DNA of 64,000 bases from the NCBI GenBank assembly GCA_963788325.1, contig CAWBGJ010000002.1, forward strand, positions 1 to 64,000, read 5' to 3'. This document shows positions 35,450-42,300 of this stretch, piece by piece. The first letter of the stretch is position 1. Every line of letters starts with the position of its first letter. Source of the DNA: Prado023 sp963788325. Lineage in GTDB: Bacteria; Actinomycetota; Actinomycetes; S36-B12; CAIYMF01. Position numbers and translations under genes: made by a program. A model generated the notes under the pieces. It did not search any database, was not told the origin of the DNA, and saw only the letters and a list, made by a program, of their open reading frames with translations.

Positions 35450-37297
35450 ATGAACCCGGCCACCGCGCTGGCCCGCGCACTGCTCGACGAGCTCGTGCAC
35501 CAGGGCGTGCGCGAGCTCGTGCTCTCGCCCGGATCGCGCTCGGCGCCGCTGGCCTTCGAGGCGCTGCGCCTGGCCGACCTCGGTCGGATCCAGCTGCACG
35601 TGCGCGTCGACGAGCGCAGCGCTGGTTTCCTGGCCCTCGGCCTGGCCAAGGTGTCCGGACGCCCGGTGGCCGTCGCCTGCACGTCGGGCACCGCGGTGGC
35701 CAACCTCACGCCCGCGGTCGTGGAGGCCTCCTACAGTGCCGTGCCGTTGGTGGTGCTCACCGCTGATCGTCCGGCTGAGGCGCGGGGGGTCGGGGCACCG
35801 CAGACCATCGACCAGGTGGGCTTCTTCGGCGGACTGGTCCGGTTCTCCGTCGACCTTGCCCAGGCGCGGCGGTCGCAGGCCGAGGAGCTCACCGCGGCCG
35901 ATCGGGCCGCCCGGGCGTCAGCGGGCATGGCGATCGGCGCTGCTCTCGGTGCGCCGGCCCGCTCGGCCGCGTTCACCTCCCCACCGGGTGGCGCCGTGGC
36001 GCACGCCGGCCCGGTGCACCTCAATGTGGGCTTCCGGCTGCCGCTGGTCCCCGACCTTCCCGCGGCCGACCAGACCGCCGCGGACCGGACCGAGGCGCTG
36101 GCCCCCCGGCCGCCCTCCCCGCCGCGCCCCCGGCTGCCACCCCTGGCCGGCTGTGACCACCGCGACGCCCGTGAGGTGCTCGGCGACCTGCCGGCGCGCG
36201 GGATCCTGCTCGTGGGCGACCTGCCGTGCACGTCACTGCGGGGCCATCACCAGTGGCTCACCGAGCTGGCCACCGCCTGCGGTTGGCCGATCGTGTCCGA
36301 GCCGTCGGCCAACATGCACGCCGCGCCGACGGCGCTCGCGCACGGGGCCCTGATCCTGGGCAGCCCCGAGTTCGTCGCTGCACACCCACCGGACCTGGTG
36401 GTCAGCGTGGGCCAGTGGGGCCTGTCCCGGTCCACCATGCAGTTGGTGCGCAGCGCCGCTCGACATGTCGCGATCGAGTTGCCCACCTCGGGTCGCGAGG
36501 TCTGCGATCCGCTGCGGACCGCGCAGCAGGTGCTGCCCGGGATCCCGTTGCCGCCTGCGCAGGCACACCCCGACCCAGCCTGGTGGGCGCGCTGGCGGGC
36601 CGCTGACGCGTTCGCAGCCGAGGTGGTGACGGCCAGGCTGGCCGACCCGGGTGCCCCGCAATCAGGGATACGCGCTGCCTCCCTGCGGGGGTCGTCAGCG
36701 GCCGCTCGGGTGTGGTCGGCACTGCCCGAGGACGCCCTGCTGCTGGTCGCGGCATCCTGGCCGGTCCGTCAGGTCGAGGCGTTCGGTGCGGCGCGCCGGG
36801 GCCTGCGGGTGATCGGCAACAGGGGTGCCAACGGCATTGACGGACTGGTCTCCACGGCATGGGGCGCAGCGCTGGCCCACCAGGAGGCCGGCGGCGGACC
36901 GGGAGTCGCGCTGCTCGGCGACCTGGCGTTCCTGCACGACCACAACGGCCTGCTGGTCGGTGCGCAGGAGCCCACCCCGGACCTGGTCCTCGTGGTCCTG
37001 GACAACGACGGTGGCGGGATCTTCCACCAGCTCGAGCAGGGCCGCCCGGAGTACGCCAACTCGTTCGAGCGGGTCTTCGGCACTGCCCTGCACCGGGATC
37101 TGGTCGCAGTGGCCCAGGCGGCGGGAGCCCCGGCCGTGCGGGTGACCGATCTTGCGGGCCTGGACCGGGCGCTCGCCGCCGCAATGGCCACTGGCGGCAT
37201 CCAGGTCGTGGTGGCCCACACCCCCGATCGAGTCGCGGAGAACGACCTGATCGCTGCGATCAGCAGGGATCTGCACGCACGAATCGCAGGGATGTGA
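35450..37297 (+). CDS. menD: 2-succinyl-5-enolpyruvyl-6-hydroxy-3-cyclohexene-1-carboxylate synthase
   Basis: 615 residues. Thiamine-diphosphate enzyme joining isochorismate and 2-oxoglutarate. Motifs: LSPGSRSAPLAFEAL, HVRVDERSAGFLALGLAK (catalytic Glu), CTSGTAVANLTPAVVEA, then the C-terminal GNRGANGIDGLVSTAWG, GDLAFLHDHNGLL (GDG-type ThDP/Mg) and DNDGGGIFHQLEQG. A 45-residue Pro/Ala-rich stretch at about 200-245 is a linker. It ends the menB-menC-menD operon, followed by a hairpin at 37343. Confidence 0.95.
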   Translation: MNPATALARALLDELVHQGVRELVLSPGSRSAPLAFEALRLADLGRIQLHVRVDERSAGFLALGLAKVSGRPVAVACTSGTAVANLTPAVVEASYSAVPLVVLTADRPAEARGVGAPQTIDQVGFFGGLVRFSVDLAQARRSQAEELTAADRAARASAGMAIGAALGAPARSAAFTSPPGGAVAHAGPVHLNVGFRLPLVPDLPAADQTAADRTEALAPRPPSPPRPRLPPLAGCDHRDAREVLGDLPARGILLVGDLPCTSLRGHHQWLTELATACGWPIVSEPSANMHAAPTALAHGALILGSPEFVAAHPPDLVVSVGQWGLSRSTMQLVRSAARHVAIELPTSGREVCDPLRTAQQVLPGIPLPPAQAHPDPAWWARWRAADAFAAEVVTARLADPGAPQSGIRAASLRGSSAAARVWSALPEDALLLVAASWPVRQVEAFGAARRGLRVIGNRGANGIDGLVSTAWGAALAHQEAGGGPGVALLGDLAFLHDHNGLLVGAQEPTPDLVLVVLDNDGGGIFHQLEQGRPEYANSFERVFGTALHRDLVAVAQAAGAPAVRVTDLAGLDRALAAAMATGGIQVVVAHTPDRVAENDLIAAISRDLHARIAGM

Positions 37298-37342
37298 CGT
37301 AAGTCACTGCAGCGCTCGCCCCCGTGGGCCCATGTACACGGT

Positions 37343-37371
37343 GGAGGGCGAGGGCCGGGGACTCGCCCTCC
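37343..37371. terminator. Hairpin between convergent menD and rhodanese genes
   Basis: Stem GGAGGGCGAG / CTCGCCCTCC, 10 bp perfect, around a 9-nt loop. It lies 45 nt after menD and 55 nt before the rhodanese stop on the other strand, so it may end both transcripts. No T-run follows; high-GC actinobacterial terminators often lack one. Confidence 0.55.
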
Positions 37372-37425
37372 CACATCGTGCTCGGCCCATGCGCAGCTGG
37401 CTCGCAGGACGAACTCAGCGGCAGG

Positions 37426-37758
37426 TCAGGGTCCGACCTTCCAGCCGTTGGACTGCATCTTGCTCATCCCGCCCCCGTCGAGGACGGTCAGGCCGGCAGC
37501 CCGCATCGCCCCAGCAGCCCGGGAGGAGCGACTGCCGCTCTGGCAGTAGACGAGGTAGGTGTGCTTGACGTTGAGCCGCTTGACCGCCTGGGCGAAGTCG
37601 GCACCGCTGACATCCATGTTCTTGGCCCCGGAGATGTGCCCGCCCTGGAACTCGCCACGGGAGCGCACGTCGAGCAGGCGCACGCCCTGCGGCTTGAGGG
37701 TGGCGGCACTGGTGTCGACCTTCTCGCCCTTGCCGAACATGGTCGCGAAGAATCCCAT
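37426..37758 (-). CDS. Rhodanese-like single-domain sulfurtransferase
   Basis: 110 residues from ATG 37758. The single rhodanese domain has VRLLDVRSRGEFQGGHISGAKN and the active-site loop VYCQSGSRSSRA with Cys72. It can carry a persulfide for sulfur transfer or detoxification. A palindrome ATACCC-TATG-GGGTAT, like CsoR/CstR-family operators, sits 57 nt upstream. The same operator type precedes the CPVC membrane protein 3 kb away. Confidence 0.88.
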   Translation of the reverse strand: MGFFATMFGKGEKVDTSAATLKPQGVRLLDVRSRGEFQGGHISGAKNMDVSGADFAQAVKRLNVKHTYLVYCQSGSRSSRAAGAMRAAGLTVLDGGGMSKMQSNGWKVGP

Positions 37759-37814
37759 GGCGTCTCCGATCGTGGTGGTGGTGCGCCTGGCGGTCGCACG
37801 GAACGTCCTCCAGC

Positions 37815-37830
37815 ATACCCTATGGGGTAT
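37815..37830. promoter_or_regulatory. ATACCC/GGGTAT palindrome upstream of rhodanese
   Basis: Arms ATACCC and GGGTAT around TATG. It lies between the menF stop (37836) and the rhodanese start, both on the minus strand. CsoR/CstR-family repressors (copper or persulfide sensors) bind C/G-rich sequences flanked by AT of this kind. The cognate repressor is not in the window. Confidence 0.6.
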
Positions 37831-37835
37831 ATGGA

Positions 37836-39113
37836 TCAGTCCGAGCCGAGCGCCCTGCGGACCGCATCGAGCTTCGCCTCGGACTCCGCGATCTCGGCCT
37901 CCGCAGTCGATCCCGCCACGATGCCGCAGCCTGCGTACAGGCGCAGCTGGGTGGCGGGGCCGCGGTCGGAGTCCTCCACCGCCGCGCAGCGCAGCGCGAT
38001 CCCGAACTCGCCGTCCCCGCGGGCGTCGATCCAGCCCACCGGCCCGGCGTAGCGCCCCCGGTCCATCGCCTCGAGCTCGCGGATCAGGCTGGCGGCCCGT
38101 TCGGTCGGCGTCCCGCAGACGGCCGCGGTCGGGTGCAGCGACGCGGCCAGGGCCAGGGCTGAGGCGCCGTCGGCGAGCATGCCGGTCACGTCGGTGGCCA
38201 GGTGCTGGACGTTGGCCAGCGAGAGGACGTGCGGCGCGCGCGGCACGTCGAGGTCGGTGCAATGCGCAGCCAGTGCCTCGGCCACCGAGTGCACTGCGTA
38301 CTCGTGCTCCTCGAGGTCCTTGTCGGAGTCCAGCAGCGCAGCGGCATGCGCGGCGTCCAGTGACTCCTCACCACGGGAGCGCACGGTGCCGGCCAGCACC
38401 CGGGAGGTGACCCGGTCGCCGTCCCGGCGCACGAGCAGCTCGGGGGTGGCGCCGAGCAGGCCGTCGACCTGGAACGTCCAGCACTCGGGGTAGGCCCCGG
38501 CCAGCCGGCCGAGCAGTGCGGCGCTGTCCAGGGGTCCGGCCAGCGTGGCCACGACATCGCGGGCGAGCACGACCTTGTCCAGCTCACCTGCGCTGATCCG
38601 CCCGATCGCCTCTGCCACCGCCCGTGCCCAGTGCTCCACGGGTCGGGTGCCCGGCGTCCAGGTCACCGGCGCTCCGGAGACGGTCGGTCGCCCAGCAGGG
38701 GTGTCAGCCCCCGAGACCAGGTCGCTCGGCTGCCCCGGGGTCTCCACGGTCGTCAGCCAGGTGCGCCCGGCCCGGTGCCCCACCACGACCGACGGGACGA
38801 TCACCACCGATTCCTGCGGGCCCGCATCGAAGGTGAACGAGGCGAACGCCACCGGGCCGGTGCCACGCACGCCCACCTGGTCCTCGACGTGGGCCGCCTC
38901 GCACCAGGCGCTCCACCAGCGCTGCGCTCGGCTGAACCGCTCGGGTCCGGCGATCTCGAAGCGGGCCGCCTCACCCCAGCCGACAAATCCGGCGTCGTTG
39001 CGCACCCAGGCGAACCCACCCGCAGTGGGCAGCAGCGAGAGCAGGTCGGAGTCGATCCCGTCGAGCGTCACGGTGCGCACCACAGCTCCGTGGGTCGTCC
39101 GCAGGTCGGTCAC
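37836..39113 (-). CDS. menF: Isochorismate synthase
   Basis: 425 residues from GTG 39113. Chorismate-utilising fold in the C-terminal half: ISAGELDKVVLARDV, LLGATPELLVRRDG, VTSRVLAGTVRS, DSDKDLEEHEYAVHSV, LSLANVQHLATDV, HPTAAVCGTPTERA and AGPVGWIDARGDGEFGIALRCA with the magnesium-binding glutamates. It converts chorismate to isochorismate, the first committed step of menaquinone; EntC is the close alternative but the men context decides. Ends 6 nt from the rhodanese operator. Confidence 0.92.
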   Translation of the reverse strand: MTDLRTTHGAVVRTVTLDGIDSDLLSLLPTAGGFAWVRNDAGFVGWGEAARFEIAGPERFSRAQRWWSAWCEAAHVEDQVGVRGTGPVAFASFTFDAGPQESVVIVPSVVVGHRAGRTWLTTVETPGQPSDLVSGADTPAGRPTVSGAPVTWTPGTRPVEHWARAVAEAIGRISAGELDKVVLARDVVATLAGPLDSAALLGRLAGAYPECWTFQVDGLLGATPELLVRRDGDRVTSRVLAGTVRSRGEESLDAAHAAALLDSDKDLEEHEYAVHSVAEALAAHCTDLDVPRAPHVLSLANVQHLATDVTGMLADGASALALAASLHPTAAVCGTPTERAASLIRELEAMDRGRYAGPVGWIDARGDGEFGIALRCAAVEDSDRGPATQLRLYAGCGIVAGSTAEAEIAESEAKLDAVRRALGSD

Positions 39114-39220
39114 GTGCGAATTCTACCGAGGTTGGCCGCCCCCGCCGCCCGACGCCGGCGCCCGCTCGGAGCGGAGTCGACCGGGGCCCCCGGCGGCTCC
39201 CGCGCCCCGGCCGGGGAGGG

Positions 39221-39910
39221 CTACGCCGTGGCCCGGTGCAGTGCGACGATCCCGCCGGACAGGTTGCGCCAGGCAGGGCGCTTCCAGCCAGTGCCCGAGA
39301 TCCGCGCCGCGAGTTCGGGCTGGGTCGGCCACGCCCGGATGGACTCGGCGAGGTAGACGTAGGCATCCGGCGCGCTGGAGATCTTGCGGGCCACTGGGGG
39401 CAGCGCCCGCATCAGGTACTCGACATACACGGTCCGGAACGGGGCCCACGTCGGGTGGCTGAACTCGCAGACCACCAACCGACCGCCGGGCTTGGTCACC
39501 CGGTGCATCTCGGCCAGGGCGGCATCGACATCCACGACGTTGCGCAGGCCGAACGAGATCGTGACCGCGTCGAACGAGCGGTCTGCGAACGGCAGGGTGG
39601 TCGCGTCCCCGGCCACGAACGGCAGCTGCGGATAGCGCCGGCGCCCTTCGGCGAGCATGCCCAGCGAGAAGTCGCTGGAGACGACGTCCGCGCCCCCGGA
39701 GGCGAACGGCAGGGAACTGGTCCCCGTGCCCGCGGCGAGGTCGAGCACGCGCTGGCCGGTCCGGGCGGCAACCGCGCGCACGACCTCGCGCCGCCAGTAC
39801 CGGTCCTGTCCCAGGGACAGCACGTCGTTGGTCCGGTCGTACTTGGCTGCGACGTCGTCGAACATCGACTGCACGTCCTTGGGCGCCTTGTCCAGGCTGG
39901 CACGCGTCAC
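39221..39910 (-). CDS. menG: Demethylmenaquinone methyltransferase
   Basis: 229 residues from the GTG at 39910 (MTRASLDKAPKDV; GTG 39916 adds two). UbiE/MenG signature: MFDDVAAKYDRTNDVLSLGQDRYWRREVV, LDLAAGTGTSSLPFA (SAM-binding), TISFGLRNVVDVDAALAEMHRVTKPGGRLVVCEFS. The last step of menaquinone synthesis. It lies 107 nt upstream of menF on the same strand, so the two may share a transcript. Confidence 0.95.
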   Translation of the reverse strand: MTRASLDKAPKDVQSMFDDVAAKYDRTNDVLSLGQDRYWRREVVRAVAARTGQRVLDLAAGTGTSSLPFASGGADVVSSDFSLGMLAEGRRRYPQLPFVAGDATTLPFADRSFDAVTISFGLRNVVDVDAALAEMHRVTKPGGRLVVCEFSHPTWAPFRTVYVEYLMRALPPVARKISSAPDAYVYLAESIRAWPTQPELAARISGTGWKRPAWRNLSGGIVALHRATA

Positions 39911-40007
39911 GGGCACATCATCGCCGCCCGGGGCGCCGGCGCCCAAACCGCCCCGAGCGTGGCACCCCGTGCAGCGGGATCCCGCACGGCCAGGTGGGCT
40001 GCAGTGG

Positions 40008-40610
40008 TCAGGCGACCAGCCGGCCGAGCCGGCGCAGCTGGAACGCCCGGATCGCGTCGCCGACGCCGTGCATGATCGCCCAGATGCCGGCGAACACCAG
40101 CAACGTGATGGCCCGGGCGAGCAGGCCCTGGCTGCCGACCCAGATGCCCATGCCGAGCATGACCAGCGCGGAGATCAGCGTCAACAGCCAGAACGGGTTG
40201 TTCGCCCGCGTGCTGATCGCCTCGACGAACCAGAAGATCGCGATCAGCACGAACAGCAGGCCCAACGAGGAGGCCAGCGCCGCCGAGGTGCCGATCGGGT
40301 TGAACACCGCCCACACGCCGCCGACCAGGAAGAACACCCCGAACACGACCCAGACCCACTTCCAGCCCTCGACCGCACCGGCGACGAAGAACTGCTCGAT
40401 GCCCGTGAAGATCAGCATGAAGCCAACCAGGTAGCCCACGGTGGCAAGCGAGCTGGTGTTCATCTGCAGCAGGCTGATCCCGATGACCACCCAGAGGGCT
40501 GCGGATAGGAGCAACAGCCACCACCACTTGGCGGCACTGGCGACGGCTGCGCGCTCCTGCGGGCCGACCGAGATGGCGCTCGCTGGATCGAACGGGTTGG
40601 ACGCGGACAT
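40008..40610 (-). CDS. HdeD family membrane protein (DUF308)
   Basis: 200 residues from ATG 40610 with GGAGG 7 nt upstream. Six hydrophobic segments in three hairpins: WWLLLLSAALWVVIGI, ATVGYLVGFMLIFTGI, WVVFGVFFLVGG, SLGLLFVLIAIFWFV, WLLTLISALVMLGMG and AITLLVFAGIWAIMHG. HdeD is named for acid resistance in E. coli; actinobacterial members are of unknown function, often stress-induced. Divergent from the CPVC membrane protein. Confidence 0.85.
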   Translation of the reverse strand: MSASNPFDPASAISVGPQERAAVASAAKWWWLLLLSAALWVVIGISLLQMNTSSLATVGYLVGFMLIFTGIEQFFVAGAVEGWKWVWVVFGVFFLVGGVWAVFNPIGTSAALASSLGLLFVLIAIFWFVEAISTRANNPFWLLTLISALVMLGMGIWVGSQGLLARAITLLVFAGIWAIMHGVGDAIRAFQLRRLGRLVA

Positions 40611-40687
40611 GGCAACCTCCTCGTGGACGTGACGATGGTCTACCACGGCACTGGCGAGCCCGTGGGCAGGCGCGCAGGCGCGGGCGT

Positions 40688-40701
40688 GGGCCGGCCGTCC
40701 C
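40688..40701. promoter_or_regulatory. Possible DosR-type box, one mismatch
   Basis: GGGCCGGCCGTCCC matches the DosR core GGGAC-N4-GTCCC except C for A at position 4. It lies 78-91 nt upstream of the HdeD-like start and in the shared region with the CPVC gene. In GC-rich sequence this could arise by chance. Confidence 0.25.
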
Positions 40702-40740
40702 TGCCCTCGGCGTCCGCCTGGCCTGCGCGCAGAGCGATGT

Positions 40741-40758
40741 GATACCCCGTGGGGTATC
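40741..40758. promoter_or_regulatory. GATACCCC/GGGGTATC palindrome upstream of CPVC protein
   Basis: Perfect 8-bp arms GATACCCC and GGGGTATC around GT, ending 8 nt before the GTG at 40767. Same design as the operator upstream of the rhodanese; both fit CsoR/CstR-family repressor sites. Confidence 0.65.
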
Positions 40759-40766
40759 CTGTTCTG

Positions 40767-41429
40767 GTGAACAACTGCTTCATGGCCGCCTTCCTGACCT
40801 GGTCGGTCCGTCGCTGGGTCGTCGCGGCCGCGGTGGCCGCAGCCACGTACCTCTTCTTCGGGCTGTCGACGGCCGTGCTGGCCAATCCGGTGTTCGGCCG
40901 CTCGATCGAGCCCACCGCGTGGTCGCCCAACGTGCTGATCGTCACCTCAATCCTCTCGGGACTGCTCAGCGCCACCTACGTGCGCAACGCGGGTCCGGCC
41001 CCGCTGCGCCTGGCCGCGACCGACGGGATCGACCCCGCGCCCGGCACCCGGACCGCTCGGGCGGGTGCGGTCGGCTCGCTGCTGGCGTACCTGGCGATCG
41101 GCTGCCCGGTCTGCAACAAGCTCGCCCTGCTCCTGCTCGGCACCACTGGAGCCCTGAACATCTACGCACCGATCCAGCCCTACCTGGGTGCGATCGGGAT
41201 CGCGCTGCTGGCGGTCGCCCTCGTGGTCCGCCTGCGCGGGGAGATCAGCTGCGCGACCCTCGCCGCGCACCGAGCCGGACCGGCCGAGGCCGGCCCGCTG
41301 ACCACCGAGAGCATCCTCGCGGGACTGGCAGAGTCGCAGTCCCTCCACGTGGGCGCCGCCGATCCGGAGGTTCCTCCTCATAGGCGTCGCGGTGATGACG
41401 CTGCGGTGGAGGAGGTCCGCACCGACTGA
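40767..41429 (+). CDS. Membrane protein with CPVCNK motif, unknown function
   Basis: 220 residues from GTG 40767; ATG 40782 is an alternative. Four hydrophobic segments (about 17-40, 53-72, 98-130 and 137-158). The third contains YLAIGCPVCNKLALLLLG with Cys113 and Cys116, a CxxC motif in or near the membrane, suggesting thiol or metal chemistry. A further Cys lies in GEISCATLA. Not recognised as a known family. A palindromic operator overlaps its promoter, shared in type with the rhodanese gene, so a role in sulfur or copper handling is inferred. pflA follows 34 nt downstream but on the other strand. Confidence 0.7.
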   Translation: MNNCFMAAFLTWSVRRWVVAAAVAAATYLFFGLSTAVLANPVFGRSIEPTAWSPNVLIVTSILSGLLSATYVRNAGPAPLRLAATDGIDPAPGTRTARAGAVGSLLAYLAIGCPVCNKLALLLLGTTGALNIYAPIQPYLGAIGIALLAVALVVRLRGEISCATLAAHRAGPAEAGPLTTESILAGLAESQSLHVGAADPEVPPHRRRGDDAAVEEVRTD

Positions 41430-41463
41430 AACCCGGGCGCGCTCAGGTCAGGGCCCGCTGGGG

Positions 41464-42246
41464 TCAGGCCAGGGCGTAGAGGCCTCGGGCGGTGAAGACG
41501 TCCACGGCTCGCGTGACGGACTCGCGGGTCGGGGGTTCAGTGCCCAGCAGGGGGTACGCACGCCCCAGCGCGACGTACTTGTCGACGCCGAGGCGGTGGT
41601 AGGGCAGCACCTCGACCCGCTCGACGATCGGGCCCAGCTCCGCGGTCAGGTCGGCCACGGCGGCGATGGCCTCGGGTGCGTCGGTCAGGCCGGGTACGAG
41701 CACGAACCGGATCCAGACCGCGACCCGATGCTCGACCAGGCGCGCACCGAACGCCACCACGTCGGCCAACGATCCGCCGCCGCTGACCTTCTCGTAGAGC
41801 TCGGGCGTGCCGGCCTTGATGTCCAGGAGCACGAGGTCGGTGTTCGCCAGCAGCTCGTCGCTGGCTCGATGCCCACCGTTGGCCGACGTGTCCAGCGTGG
41901 TGTGCAGCCCGTAGGCATCCTTGACCCCGACGAACAGGTCCTCGACGAACTTCGGCTGGAGCAGCGGCTCGCCGCCGGTCACCGTCAGCCCACCGCCCCG
42001 GGAGATGAACGCCCGGTACCGGCCCGCTTCGGAGATCACCTGACGTGCGGTGGTCCGCTCGCCCAGGCGCATGGTCTGCGTGTCGGGGTTGTGGCAGTAC
42101 AGGCAGCGCAGCGGGCAGCCGGACAGGAACACTGTGTAGCGCAGGCCGGGTCCGTTCACCCCAGAGGTGGTTTCAGCCGAGTGCACGAACCCGATCCGGG
42201 ACCCGTCATGCAGGTCGGCGGCCAGCGCGGCATCGTCCTGTGTCAC
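41464..42246 (-). CDS. pflA: Pyruvate formate-lyase activating enzyme
   Basis: 260 residues from GTG 42246. Radical SAM cluster motif FLSGCPLRCLYCHNPDT with CxxxCxxC, then the GGGLTVTGGEPLLQPKFVEDLF glycine-rich SAM site, TLDTSANGG, LLDIKAG and EVLPYHRLGVDKY. It takes the hydrogen from a glycine of PFL to make the glycyl radical. It follows pflB with a 54-nt gap on the same strand. Confidence 0.94.
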   Translation of the reverse strand: MTQDDAALAADLHDGSRIGFVHSAETTSGVNGPGLRYTVFLSGCPLRCLYCHNPDTQTMRLGERTTARQVISEAGRYRAFISRGGGLTVTGGEPLLQPKFVEDLFVGVKDAYGLHTTLDTSANGGHRASDELLANTDLVLLDIKAGTPELYEKVSGGGSLADVVAFGARLVEHRVAVWIRFVLVPGLTDAPEAIAAVADLTAELGPIVERVEVLPYHRLGVDKYVALGRAYPLLGTEPPTRESVTRAVDVFTARGLYALA

Positions 42247-42300
42247 GTTCGCCCTTCCTGATCGTTCCCGGGGCGTCCGGGCGGGGCAGCCAGAGCCTGC

